DNA from: Kamptonema formosum PCC 6407
GTDB taxonomy: Bacteria > Cyanobacteriota > Cyanobacteriia > Cyanobacteriales > Microcoleaceae
NCBI RefSeq assembly: GCF_000332155.1
Contig: NZ_KB235903.1
Coordinates: forward strand, 2,028,263 to 2,092,262
Direction: 5' to 3'
Length of the DNA: 64,000 nucleotides
The position numbers were made by a program, and so were the translations under genes. The notes under the pieces were generated by a model, which was given only the letters and a program-made list of their open reading frames with translations, was not told the origin of the DNA and made no database searches. The first letter of the stretch is position 1. Each line of letters opens with the position of its first letter. Shown here in pieces: positions 28,694 through 37,703 of this stretch.

Positions 28694-30310
28694 ATGGCAC
28701 TCAACCACTTGTTCAATCGGATTTCTATAAGACTCAGAAATGCTTATAGCTACTGCAATCGGCAAATCAAAGCTATTTTAATGGCTCTGATGACAGTTTT
28801 TTTCACTACAACCAGTCATTCCCAATTAGAAAAAGAAGCGATTAACGCCAAGGAATCACAAGGAATACAATATATTTGGGCTATGAATATAGCTCAGCAA
28901 GGTTATTATGCAGAGAATGGTGATTTTACGGATACTATTCCCAACTTGGGGAGTAGCATCCCAACTCAAACTGCCAATTATAACTACTCAATAAGCAAGG
29001 GGAACCAAGCCGTATTTAATTATGCCACAGCGCGAGAACCAAACCTAAAAAGTTTTGTAGGCGGAGTCTTTTTGGTAGGTGATGAAATCCAAACAATTTT
29101 ATGCCAAGCTAATGTTGCAGATACGACTAAACCTGCTAATCCAATTAATGACAATGGCGTTTTACTCTGCGGTGTTAATACTACAGAAGTAAGCAATTCA
29201 CCGCTGCGCTCAAACGCTAGACAGTCTGTTTCATCAATGAACCGCGCTCAGCAAGCTTACTATGCAGAAAATGGTATTTTTACAGCTTCCCTTGCAAAAC
29301 TAGGAATTGGTATTAGGGCTCAAAATCCTAATTACAACTACTCAATTAGCCTCAGCAACGAAGCTGTATTTAGTTATGGAATTTCACGGGAATCAGACCT
29401 ATATAGTTATGTAGGGGGTGTATTTTTAGTAAGAGATGTTAACACCGATATTTCTACTAAGACAATTGTATGTGTAGCTAATCTTCCAGGCACGGTTCAA
29501 CCCGCCAATCCTACTAATAATAATGGCGTTTTAGCCTGTGGTGCTAATACGACAGAAGTAAACAATAATTTACCTAGTGCTCAAAAGTTTGTTTCGTCAA
29601 TGAACCTTGCTCAGCAAGCTTACTATGCAGAAAACGAGAGTTTTACGGATACAGTGGAAAAACTAGGACTTGGTATTAGTCCTGAAAATCCTCAATACAA
29701 CTACTCAATTCAGCTAAGTAACAACACGGTATTTCATTATGGAATTTCCCGGCAATCTGACCTTAAAAGTTATGTAGGAGGTTTATTTTTACTACCAAAT
29801 ATTGAGCATGAGATTTTTTTTAAGAGAATTTTATGTGTAGCTAATCTTCCAGGTATGACTCAACCCGCCAATCCAATTAACAATAATGGTGTTTTAGCCT
29901 GCGGTGCTGATACTATGGAAGTAAGCAATCCACCGCTAGCATTAAATACTGATGCTAAGCAGTATATTTTTTCAATGAACATCGCTCAGCAATTATACTA
30001 TGTAAGGCACGATAGTTTTACAGATTCTCTTGAAAAACTAGGGGTTGGCATTAAGGCTGAAACTCCCAATTATAACTACTCAATTCACCTCACTAACAAT
30101 GCTGTATTTCATTATGGAATTTCACGGGAATCGGGATTTAAAAGTTACGTGGGAGGTGTATTTTTACTAGGAACTGGTGACAAAGAAATGTCTGCTACTC
30201 ATAGAATTTTATGTGTTGCTAATCTTCCGGGTACGATTCAACCTGCTAATCCAATTAATAATAATGGCGTTTTAGCCTGTGGTGCTGATACGACAAAGGT
30301 CAGCATATAA
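28694..30310 (+). CDS. Protein with four tandem type IV pilin-like (G/H-type) modules
   Basis: About 538 aa. A short N-terminus holds one hydrophobic segment (AILMALMTVFFTT), then come four repeats of about 115-125 residues starting near 28873, 29226, 29587 and 29962. Each begins SMNxAQQAYYAENxxFT, has a KLGxGI segment, YNYSI, a YVGGVFLL strand, and ends with two cysteines (ILCVANLPG, GVLACGADT) that could form a disulfide. This is the soluble part of cyanobacterial pilin-like G/H proteins, normally present once behind a prepilin peptide. No GFTLIE-type prepilin site is seen. I chose ATG 28694 because the upstream ATG lies in a hairpin. Family call from memory. Confidence 0.75.
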   Translation: MALNHLFNRISIRLRNAYSYCNRQIKAILMALMTVFFTTTSHSQLEKEAINAKESQGIQYIWAMNIAQQGYYAENGDFTDTIPNLGSSIPTQTANYNYSISKGNQAVFNYATAREPNLKSFVGGVFLVGDEIQTILCQANVADTTKPANPINDNGVLLCGVNTTEVSNSPLRSNARQSVSSMNRAQQAYYAENGIFTASLAKLGIGIRAQNPNYNYSISLSNEAVFSYGISRESDLYSYVGGVFLVRDVNTDISTKTIVCVANLPGTVQPANPTNNNGVLACGANTTEVNNNLPSAQKFVSSMNLAQQAYYAENESFTDTVEKLGLGISPENPQYNYSIQLSNNTVFHYGISRQSDLKSYVGGLFLLPNIEHEIFFKRILCVANLPGMTQPANPINNNGVLACGADTMEVSNPPLALNTDAKQYIFSMNIAQQLYYVRHDSFTDSLEKLGVGIKAETPNYNYSIHLTNNAVFHYGISRESGFKSYVGGVFLLGTGDKEMSATHRILCVANLPGTIQPANPINNNGVLACGADTTKVSI

Positions 30311-30357
30311 ATACACGAATGTGGAAGATGAGCGACTTTAAACTCAGAATTAAGCTA

Positions 30358-31500
30358 CTATGGATATAACGCATTACCAGTGGTAGGATCGAAGACAAAG
30401 AGATAATTAAAATCTAGTTGCACAGAAATGCGATCGCCTGGATGCAAACGCACATTTGCAGGTACTTGTATCTGTATAGAAGTGGGAAAATTTTCTCCCT
30501 CTAACATTGGCAAACCAGCGCGAATTAACGTTTCTCGCCCCAGAGGTTCAACTACTTTGACTTCAACTTCTAACGGCAATTTCTCTAATGCCCAAAGATC
30601 GCTATTTAAGTCGTCTTCCTGTTTACTGCGATTGCTAAATATTTCTATGTATTCGGGGCGAATCCCTAAATCAAAACCTTGCCCATCACGGGGTTGCAAT
30701 CTCTCTCGAATTGATGGCGGGCAGGCTAAAGATTGACTTCCTATTTGAAAAGTGCTATTAGTATAAGTTGCTGGTAAAATATTCATTGAAGGATTGCCTA
30801 AAAATGTAGCAACCATCCGGTTAGCAGGTTTAGCATAAATATTTTGAGGTTCGCCAATTTGTTGGATCTTACCCTGATTTAATACTACAATTTTATCAGC
30901 TAATGTCATCGCTTCTACTTGATCGTGAGTAACGTAAACTGTAGTAATTCCTAGTCGTTGATGTAATTGTTTTAGTTCTGCCCTGGTATCGTCTCGCAAC
31001 TGGGCATCGAGGTTAGATAAAGGTTCATCTAATAGAAATATTTTCGGTTCTCGTGCGATCGCTCTTCCTAATGCTACCCGCTGTTGTTGTCCTCCTGATA
31101 ACTGTTTGGGTTTGCGATTAAGGAGGTGATCGATAGAAAGAGAACGGGCTACATTTTCAACTCTCTCTCTAATTTTTGTGGCTTCAAAATTACGCATTTT
31201 TAACCCAAATGCCAGATTTTCTGCTACTGTCATGTGCGGGTAAAGGGCGTAATTTTGAAACACCATTGCGACATCTCTTTGTCGGGCGGGGACATTGTTA
31301 ACTAAAGTATCTTGAATGTAGAGATTGCCAGAGGTAGCGGTTTCTAAACCTGCAATTGTCCGCATAATTGTAGATTTGCCGCAACCGGAAGGCCCGACTA
31401 AAACCCAAAATTCGCCATCGGGGACTTTAAAGGTAATGTCTTCAATAGCGGTGACATTATTAAATCGTCTAGTAATATTTTCTAATCGCAGATTTGCCAT
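30358..31500 (-). CDS. ugpC: ABC transporter ATPase, MalK/UgpC sugar-import type
   Basis: Cytosolic ATP-hydrolysing subunit of a carbohydrate or glycerol-3-phosphate importer. It has Walker A GPSGCGKST, the Q-loop VFQNYALYPHMTV, signature LSGGQQQRVALGRA, Walker B IFLLDEPLSNLDAQ and the switch His (TVYVTHDQVEAMTLAD). After residue 235 comes the TOBE/regulatory domain typical of MalK-type ATPases (GIRPEYIEIF, GDRISVQLDF). At 380 aa it is usual for the family. No permease or binding-protein gene is adjacent, so it probably serves permeases encoded elsewhere. The substrate is not determined. Confidence 0.92.
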   Translation of the reverse strand: MANLRLENITRRFNNVTAIEDITFKVPDGEFWVLVGPSGCGKSTIMRTIAGLETATSGNLYIQDTLVNNVPARQRDVAMVFQNYALYPHMTVAENLAFGLKMRNFEATKIRERVENVARSLSIDHLLNRKPKQLSGGQQQRVALGRAIAREPKIFLLDEPLSNLDAQLRDDTRAELKQLHQRLGITTVYVTHDQVEAMTLADKIVVLNQGKIQQIGEPQNIYAKPANRMVATFLGNPSMNILPATYTNSTFQIGSQSLACPPSIRERLQPRDGQGFDLGIRPEYIEIFSNRSKQEDDLNSDLWALEKLPLEVEVKVVEPLGRETLIRAGLPMLEGENFPTSIQIQVPANVRLHPGDRISVQLDFNYLFVFDPTTGNALYP

Positions 31501-31531
31501 TTATTGGTTGTTAGTGGTTAGTTGTTGGTTG

Positions 31532-32098
31532 TTAGTTGTTAGTCAATTCTTCTAACTCTAAAACTACGCGGTCTAATTCTTCAACTAGGGGTGTTGATTC
31601 AGGTTTGCGAAATGCTTCTACTAAAGAGCGATAATACCAGAGACTTCCCTCTTTTCCACCTTTAAAGCGTTCCCAAATTAAATCTCCAATTTGGCGGTAA
31701 TCATTGACAATTGACCTAGCATTGTACAGCTTATCTGCGGCTGAAACTAATCTTACCGATCGCGTTGCTGTGGGGATGTGGGCGATGTAGGCTTCCTTGC
31801 GCGATCGCCAAGGGGGTTTCGGGGTCGCGTCTGAGTCGGTACACCCATCTACAATCGCCGTTACAGCGTCCCCAAAGCGGCGGCGAATCTCTTGGCGGGT
31901 AGCGTCGCCGCCTTGGTCTTCGATCGCATCGTGGAGGAGGGCCGCGATCGCTTCATCCTCATTCGCACCATATTCTAAGGCAATACTAGCAACACCTAAC
32001 AAATGAGCAATGTAAGGAACTCCAGAGCCTTTGCGGATTTGATTAGCATGGAGTTCGGTAGCATAAATGAGAGCTTCTGTAAATCTACTTGATAGCAT
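31532..32098 (-). CDS. HD-domain hydrolase (SpoT/MESH1-like small alarmone hydrolase type)
   Basis: A 188-aa single-domain HD phosphohydrolase. The metal-binding pattern is visible: H18 region (ATELHANQIRKGSGVPYIAH), the HD pair in AIAALLHDAIEDQGG, then DGCTDSD and the downstream Asp in SAADKLYNARSIV. These features match the hydrolase half of RelA/SpoT proteins and stand-alone MESH1/SAH enzymes that degrade (p)ppGpp. Alarmone hydrolysis is a family-based inference. It lies 31 bases from the ABC ATPase gene on the same strand and is divergent from the Uma2 gene. Confidence 0.88.
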   Translation of the reverse strand: MLSSRFTEALIYATELHANQIRKGSGVPYIAHLLGVASIALEYGANEDEAIAALLHDAIEDQGGDATRQEIRRRFGDAVTAIVDGCTDSDATPKPPWRSRKEAYIAHIPTATRSVRLVSAADKLYNARSIVNDYRQIGDLIWERFKGGKEGSLWYYRSLVEAFRKPESTPLVEELDRVVLELEELTNN

Positions 32099-32170
32099 TT
32101 TTTGTGTTTATTTGCTCAAGTTTATGTTTTAATAGTAATGGTCAGTTGTTTCTCGAAACGAGGTAACAAA

Positions 32171-32749
32171 ATGGTAATTGCCATTAATCCAATTTTAGCA
32201 GATAAATCGGAAGAATTGCAAGTAGAAGAGCCGCAAAAAGTTTTATCCTTAGAAGAGTTTATCGCACACCCTCCCGACAGGATGGAATGGGTTGACGGTC
32301 AATTAGTGGAGAAAACAGGAATGACATTCAAGCACGGTCTAGCTCAATCTCAACTTGACTATTGGTGGAGAAGTTACAAGCTTTCCAGCGGACAAGGGGG
32401 AGAAGTTATCACAGAAACACTTTGTCGCACTCAAAAACAAAGTCGCCGGCCTGACGTTGCTTATATCACTCCTGAACTTCTACCAACAGGTAATTTTACA
32501 GTATTCCCTCAAAGTTTCCCCCTAATTGCTGAAGTAGCTTCTCCTGAAGATAGCGGTGAAGAATTATTTGCCAAAGCTCAGGAATATTTAGAATCAGGTT
32601 GTCAGGAAGTGTGGCTATTATTTCCTGAAGCGAAGTTAATTTTAGTTAACGATCGGCAGCGGTGGATATTATTTAATTCGGGGGAAATTGTCAGCACTCA
32701 AAATGTGCTTTTAGGATTTAGCGTGGCAGTCAATGAATTATTAGCATAA
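32171..32749 (+). CDS. Uma2-family PD-(D/E)XK nuclease-like protein
   Basis: About 192 aa. The Uma2 fold is seen in LSLEEFIAHPPDRMEWVDG (substrate-facing E), SRRPDVAYIT, FPLIAEVASPEDSGEEL (the D/E of the nuclease core) and EYLESGCQEVWLLFPE. This family is greatly expanded in cyanobacteria and its physiological role is unknown. I chose ATG 32171 with AGGTAACAAA directly upstream; the frame is open further back to 32102. A second Uma2 gene is at 56376-57029. Confidence 0.88.
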   Translation: MVIAINPILADKSEELQVEEPQKVLSLEEFIAHPPDRMEWVDGQLVEKTGMTFKHGLAQSQLDYWWRSYKLSSGQGGEVITETLCRTQKQSRRPDVAYITPELLPTGNFTVFPQSFPLIAEVASPEDSGEELFAKAQEYLESGCQEVWLLFPEAKLILVNDRQRWILFNSGEIVSTQNVLLGFSVAVNELLA

Positions 32750-32859
32750 ATTTAGTTATTAAAATAGTTGCTAAAGTTCTCAGATTATGGAATGATATAT
32801 AACGATTGAGGTTCGTTTAACTACCGCCCTCGCTATTGACCAGTAAAAAACAACATATA

Positions 32860-33582
32860 ATGGATAGATTCAGAGTAGAAGTTATTTCTCAAACGCCCAA
32901 TCCTCAGCAAGTAATTTATGCTGCACTCCATCAAGACTATACTGAGAATTTTGTATTTGATGAGCGCGATTCCTGGCCATCAGAGGCACAATGTGGCGAA
33001 ATTATTGTCAAGCGACTCTTAGCAGGAGAAAGGGGGCATTATGGCCCATTAGAACATCCACAAATTGTGTTTAATTGTGGTTACTTTCCTCATAGTGTAA
33101 TGCAGCAAGCTAGGACTCATCGTGTTGGAGTATCCTTTGATGTACAATCCCTACGATATACGGGCAATCAATTTCTGGATGTAGCCATCGGCAAAAAAGA
33201 CATAGAAGACGTTTTCTACCTACGTCCCGTAGATTATTATACTGACCGCGAAGGAAAAAAATACTACTACTCTCCCGAACAAAGAGAACAAGATTTACAG
33301 TGGTGTTTAGAAGCAGTTAAACGCTACAAAATTGACTTTGACGGAGGGATGTCGGAGGAACACGCCAGAGGGAAATTACCCTTTGATTATCGCCAGCATT
33401 TTATAGTTAGCTTCAACTTAAGGTCTTTCCTGCATTTTTGTGACCTCAGAAACAAGAAAAATGCTCAACTTGAAATCCAAAAACTCTGCGAAATGATGTG
33501 GCCTCATTTCGAGAATTGGGCTCCTGCTATCGCTGAGTGGTATACAGCTACTCGTTTAGGAAAAGCAAGGCTAGCACCGTGA
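32860..33582 (+). CDS. thyX: Flavin-dependent thymidylate synthase ThyX
   Basis: Makes dTMP from dUMP using methylenetetrahydrofolate, FAD and NADPH. The ThyX signature is present as ARTHRVGVSFDVQSLRYTG, with GHYGPLEHPQIVFN upstream and FDYRQHFIVSFNLRSFLHF downstream. I chose ATG 32860 (MDRFRVEVIS) over an upstream in-frame TTG at 32836. At 240 aa it is slightly long for ThyX but typical of cyanobacteria. It is followed on the same strand by dut and dCMP deaminase, two enzymes that supply its substrate dUMP. Confidence 0.95.
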   Translation: MDRFRVEVISQTPNPQQVIYAALHQDYTENFVFDERDSWPSEAQCGEIIVKRLLAGERGHYGPLEHPQIVFNCGYFPHSVMQQARTHRVGVSFDVQSLRYTGNQFLDVAIGKKDIEDVFYLRPVDYYTDREGKKYYYSPEQREQDLQWCLEAVKRYKIDFDGGMSEEHARGKLPFDYRQHFIVSFNLRSFLHFCDLRNKKNAQLEIQKLCEMMWPHFENWAPAIAEWYTATRLGKARLAP

Positions 33583-33627
33583 TCTTTGACGGTTTTTATT
33601 TATAGCTGGTGATGGTAAAATGTTCTA

Positions 33628-33673
33628 AACGCTGCCCTCTGGACGATGATTTTACCGCTGAGAGGGCGGCGTT
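33628..33673. repeat. Imperfect GC-rich hairpin between thyX and dut
   Basis: The arms AACGCTGCCCTCTGGACG and CCGCTGAGAGGGCGGCGTT form a decayed copy of the palindrome found intact after dxs (20543-20592). It may reduce read-through from thyX into dut. Confidence 0.55.
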
Positions 33674-33699
33674 ACGCGATCGATAAAAATGCAAAATCA

Positions 33700-34134
33700 A
33701 TGAAGTTAAAAATCCTGAAACTGAATGAATTAGCCATAATTCCTAAATATGCCCATGAGTATGATGCGGGACTGGATTTATTCTCTATAGATGAATTAGA
33801 AATTGCTCCCGGAGAAAGCAAATTAATCCCTACAGGAATATCCATAGAATTACCTCACAAAACAGAGGCTCAAATTCGTCCTAGAAGTGGTTTGGCTCTG
33901 AAACATCAAATTACCGTACTCAACACTCCTGGGACGATAGATGAAGGCTATAGAGGTGAAATTGGAGTGATTTTAATCAATCACGGTCAAACTAATTTTA
34001 AGGTAACAAGAGGGATGAAAATTGCTCAAATGGTAATAGCGCCAGTAATTCATGTTGAAATTGAAGAAGTTGAGATGTTAAGTTCCAGCTCTAGGGGGGA
34101 TAATGGATTTGGATCGACAGGAATCTTGCAATAA
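33700..34134 (+). CDS. dut: dUTP diphosphatase (dUTPase)
   Basis: Hydrolyses dUTP to dUMP and pyrophosphate, keeping uracil out of DNA and supplying ThyX. The five trimeric-dUTPase motifs are visible: [32 protein letters not shown] with the catalytic Asp, QMVIAP, and the C-terminal [12 protein letters not shown] lid. At 144 aa it has normal length. The start is ATG at 33700 ([10 protein letters not shown]). It sits between thyX and dCMP deaminase. Confidence 0.95.
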   Translation: MKLKILKLNELAIIPKYAHEYDAGLDLFSIDELEIAPGESKLIPTGISIELPHKTEAQIRPRSGLALKHQITVLNTPGTIDEGYRGEIGVILINHGQTNFKVTRGMKIAQMVIAPVIHVEIEEVEMLSSSSRGDNGFGSTGILQ

Positions 34135-34172
34135 ATTGCTCTAACTGGTAAAGCTCTAATTCTACACTTTGA

Positions 34173-34766
34173 ATGTACAATACACCTGATAATTACGAAC
34201 CTCCTCACAGACCAACTTGGGATGAATATTTTCTAATGTTGGCAAAACTCGCGGCCACGCGCTCAACTTGCCTCGCTTTTCCCGTAGGCGCAGTAATAGT
34301 TAAAGATCGCCAAGTTGTAGCTACAGGATATAATGGTTCCCCGTCGGGTTCAGTTCACTGCACTGCTCAAGGATTCTGCTATCCGGGGTTGAGTAGTTGC
34401 GATGCTAGTCAAGCATTGCCATCCCGTGCTATTCATGCTGAGGCAAATGCGATCGCGCAAGCTGCCAGACACGGCATTAGTACGGCTGGTGGTAGCATTT
34501 ATGTCACCCTAGAGCCTTGTATTTATTGTTTGAAATTAATCATTTCAGCAGGAATTAGGGAAGTCTTTTACGAGGCTGTTTTCAATACTGGAGATAAGGC
34601 TAAAGTCAGAGATTCTTTCGTGAGTGAAGGTATTGTGACTATCAAACAAGTTCAGCTATCGGAAGCTACGGCAAAAATGGCTGCTGTTTATTTGCTAAAT
34701 CCGACTTCTGTACAGACAAAGCCTTTAACAGATGTCAGTTCATTTTCAAATTTTGTTACTAAATAG
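34173..34766 (+). CDS. dCMP deaminase (ComEB-like)
   Basis: Zinc-dependent deaminase converting dCMP to dUMP. Zinc ligands are in the HAEANAIAQAA motif (His plus catalytic Glu) and in EPCIYCLKLI (PCxxC). The N-terminus (RPTWDEYFLMLAKLAATRST) and FPVGAVIVKDRQVVATGYNG are typical of dCMP deaminase/ComEB. An extra Cys/His cluster (VHCTAQGFC, SSCDAS) is common in this family and may bind a second zinc. It is the third gene of a dTMP-supply cluster, 38 bases after dut. The last 20 residues are unusual and overlap the next open frame. Confidence 0.94.
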   Translation: MYNTPDNYEPPHRPTWDEYFLMLAKLAATRSTCLAFPVGAVIVKDRQVVATGYNGSPSGSVHCTAQGFCYPGLSSCDASQALPSRAIHAEANAIAQAARHGISTAGGSIYVTLEPCIYCLKLIISAGIREVFYEAVFNTGDKAKVRDSFVSEGIVTIKQVQLSEATAKMAAVYLLNPTSVQTKPLTDVSSFSNFVTK

Positions 34767-34959
34767 ACCTCTTGCAAAAGTAGGCGAGGCGCTCGCCGCG
34801 ATCGCGCCCTTTACTCACCGAATACCAGACCGAACCACACTACAGCGTCATGCGGATATGATTGAACGCGGTGGCCAGGAAGGAATTGCGGAGGAGTTGG
34901 ACTACAAAAATGTGAAGGAGCGGTATCTGGCTGCGGTGAAAGCGATCGGTCAAGTTTAA
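34732..34959 (+). CDS. Unidentified short protein or gene fragment
   Basis: An open frame of 75 codons overlapping the 3' end of the dCMP deaminase in another frame. The part after the overlap (AKVGEALAAIAPFTHRIPD, ERGGQEGIAEELDYKNVKER) looks protein-like and helical. I recognise no family, and the first 15 residues look like shadow sequence. It may be the 3' remnant of a gene whose 5' part has been lost. Low confidence. Confidence 0.3.
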   Translation: MSVHFQILLLNRPLAKVGEALAAIAPFTHRIPDRTTLQRHADMIERGGQEGIAEELDYKNVKERYLAAVKAIGQV

Positions 34960-35323
34960 TCAATCTGCGATCGCTTGTTGTGGGGATGAGATTGAAGGAG
35001 GCGATCGCACTTCATCAGAAAAAGTGATCGCACTAACTTGACAATTAACCAAAAACACAGTTATCATGTACCAAAAACACAGTTATCACGTCCCTACAAG
35101 ATGAGCGATCAAACTTGAGTCGGCACGCAGTAACCCACAATGAGGTTATTATTTTCCATAGTTGGGTTGCGTTCCTTAAGCAAATAAACAAGATCGGCGA
35201 TCACACTAAATCATTTAGCCTGTAAGCATTGTAAACTTATAATGCCTCTCAAGTTCGGTAGAGCCATAAATATTCATTTTTATCCACATATTTAACTTCT
35301 ATTGTATATACATTTATTTTCTT
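34960..35323. other. 364-bp gap upstream of the NACHT gene
   Basis: Contains several HIP1 half sites, a direct repeat ACCAAAAACACAGTTATCA (two copies near 35048-35090), and separated arms AGTAACCCAC / GTTGGGTTGCG near 35127-35172. No gene. The last 90 bases are AT-rich and should hold the NACHT promoter. Confidence 0.45.
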
Positions 35324-37348
35324 ATGAACATTGATGATTTTAAACATCTTTTTCCATTTCCAGAAAACTGGATCAATACTATCCTTCTATTGCTTTTCTT
35401 TAGATTTTTGCCATTCATTATTAAATCTATAATCCCATTAACTAAGTTATATTCAACCTTTAAAGAGTTTAAAGATTGCAAAATTCTTACGGAAAAATTA
35501 AGTCGAGGTGCATATGATAAAGAAACAATACAACAATCAACTAAATATTACATCAGCCCTAAGTGTTCAAATATAGATCCAGCCCAAGAAGAAGAAGTAC
35601 GACAAGCATTAATGGCGACAAGAGAAAGTTTATTTGACAAAATAGATTATTTTTTAGATCATGACTCTTCTAAAAGACACTTACTCATACTAGCTGACTC
35701 TGGAACTGGCAAAACATCATTTGTTTTAAATTATTATGCTTATAATTTACGTCGAAGTCAGAACAAATCTCAAAATTTATTTTTAGTACCTCTCGGCTTG
35801 AAAGATGCTGATACACAAATTAGCGAATATGAAAATAAAAATGAGACTGTTATTTTTCTTGATGCCTTAGATGAAGATACGAAAGCGATTGAAGATCATC
35901 GTACACGCATCAGATATCTTATGGATGCTTGTCGAGATTACAAGCGAGTGATTATTACTTGCAGAACACAATTTTTTCCAAATGATGAAGAAATGCCTGT
36001 TGAAACAGGCATTGCTCGGCTAGGCCCTCGAAAAGCTGGAGAAAAAGGTGTTTATGAATTTTGGAAACTTTATCTTTCTCCTTTTGATGATAATGATATA
36101 GACCTTTATCTTCAAAAGCGTTTTCCCTTTTGGCTTTCTAGCGAACGGAAAAAAGCTAAAGAGTTAGCTTATCGGATTAAGTCACTAAGTGTGAGACCGA
36201 TGCTTTTAGCTCATATTCCTGATGTTATTGAGTCAGGATACAAAATAACTCAATCTTACCAGCTATATCAACTAATGGTAGATGCTTGGTTAGAGCGAGA
36301 GTCTTCTTGGGTAAGCAAAAGTGAGTTAGGAGAATACTCAGAACGGCTTGCTGTAAATCTTTATGTTAATCGGGAAAAAAGAGGAATGGAGAGAATTCCT
36401 TATGAAGAGTTAGAGGGCTTAGCTAATGAATGGAATAGTAATTTAATACAGTGGCAACTTAGTGGAAGATCACTTTTAAATCGGGATGCACAGGGAAATT
36501 ATAAATTTGCTCATCGCTCAATCATGGAGTACCTTTATGTTAAAAGGCTACTTCAGGGAGATTTTGATTGTAGTGGTGTTATTCTTACCGACCAAATGAA
36601 ACGTTTTTTGATCGAAATAATTGCAACTAAAAGCGATAATTTTAGTATTGACAGAGTTTTAGAGTTTTTGCTAAAAATAGAAGTTTCTATTGATTACGAA
36701 GATAGAATTACTTTAGAGAGAAATAAACAAAATGCTATTGATAAAGTACCTAATGATAATGATTTAGAAGAGTTAATTAATGCCCAAAAAGATTTTCTTA
36801 TTAAATTAAATGAGTTTTCCAACGACGCTATGATTTTAATCCGCTTAATTGAGATATATCCATTTTCTTATCGTGATATTGATGAAGTTTCAATGAAAAT
36901 CAGTGGAGTAAATGACGAACTTTTTTTGAAATTACAAAATTTAGGTTTTAGTAATTCCTATATTAAGCAAGTTCTTGAGCTATTACTCCCTGATTTATTT
37001 AATTCTTCAAGAGAATATTTTATAAGAAGGGATAAAACTAGATTGATAATTAGATCACAAATATACTCTATTGAAATGGGAATAGAAAATAAATTAGGGA
37101 AGATAATTGAAAATGAACCAGACAAAGCAATTGAAAATAAATTGGAAGAGAAAATTGAAATAGAAACAGAATCTAGCTCAAGAGCTGAAATACATCGAGA
37201 TGTAAAACGTTTTGTAGAACTTTATGGCATTAATGGGGTAATAAGCTTTTCTTTCATTAATCAATTGCCATTTTGCAAGATCGAACCTTTATACCCCAGT
37301 CTTAATAATTTTTCTTTAAGGATTAATACCTCTGCTTTATTATTATAG
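35324..37348 (+). CDS. Membrane-anchored NACHT/STAND NTPase
   Basis: A 674-aa AT-rich gene. The N-terminus has one or two hydrophobic segments (INTILLLLFFRFLPFIIKSI, about 17-38), then a NACHT-type NTPase with Walker A ADSGTGKTS near 126-134, Walker B VIFLDALDED near 185-194 and a sensor-like RVIITCRTQFF. The winged-helix region ends with NYKFAHRSIMEYLYVKRLL, the usual NACHT-end motif. The last 230 residues match no repeat or effector I know. STAND NTPases are signal-driven switches, including antiphage and cell-death proteins. Membrane anchorage suggests the output is at the membrane. Lower GC than its neighbours suggests transfer. It stands alone. Confidence 0.85.
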   Translation: MNIDDFKHLFPFPENWINTILLLLFFRFLPFIIKSIIPLTKLYSTFKEFKDCKILTEKLSRGAYDKETIQQSTKYYISPKCSNIDPAQEEEVRQALMATRESLFDKIDYFLDHDSSKRHLLILADSGTGKTSFVLNYYAYNLRRSQNKSQNLFLVPLGLKDADTQISEYENKNETVIFLDALDEDTKAIEDHRTRIRYLMDACRDYKRVIITCRTQFFPNDEEMPVETGIARLGPRKAGEKGVYEFWKLYLSPFDDNDIDLYLQKRFPFWLSSERKKAKELAYRIKSLSVRPMLLAHIPDVIESGYKITQSYQLYQLMVDAWLERESSWVSKSELGEYSERLAVNLYVNREKRGMERIPYEELEGLANEWNSNLIQWQLSGRSLLNRDAQGNYKFAHRSIMEYLYVKRLLQGDFDCSGVILTDQMKRFLIEIIATKSDNFSIDRVLEFLLKIEVSIDYEDRITLERNKQNAIDKVPNDNDLEELINAQKDFLIKLNEFSNDAMILIRLIEIYPFSYRDIDEVSMKISGVNDELFLKLQNLGFSNSYIKQVLELLLPDLFNSSREYFIRRDKTRLIIRSQIYSIEMGIENKLGKIIENEPDKAIENKLEEKIEIETESSSRAEIHRDVKRFVELYGINGVISFSFINQLPFCKIEPLYPSLNNFSLRINTSALLL

Positions 37349-37594
37349 AGTGTGATTTCTTGGTCTTTTTTCACATTTACGATTTCGATATTGAGTTCTA
37401 TGATAAAATCTGGCGGACTGATGATATGGTAGCGCGATCGCTATTACTGTGAGTCGTGATTTTTAGGCGATCGCCTCAATTATCTAACTGCTAGAGGTTT
37501 TGCCGATCGCACTCAGCCTGAAACATTAGATCGCCATCCGATCGCACGCAATGAAGCACCTGCATGATACAAATTCAGTAGCATCATTAATAGA

Positions 37595-37652
37595 GTAGTG
37601 CAGGCATCTTGCCTGCTATTCTACAAAATTGCAGGCAAGATGCCTGCACTAC
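37595..37652. repeat. 22-bp perfect inverted repeat
   Basis: The arms GTAGTGCAGGCATCTTGCCT... and the exact complement GCAGGCAAGATGCCTGCACT... (22 bases each) enclose a 14-base loop. This is a dispersed cyanobacterial palindrome. It lies in the 355-bp gap between the NACHT gene and the CobO-like gene; the rest of that gap (37349-37594) shows scattered GCGATCGC-like sites but no gene. Confidence 0.7.
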
Positions 37653-37703
37653 AAAATACATAAAGGAGGTAAACTAACCTCACCAACTCTAGGATTTTCC
37701 GAG

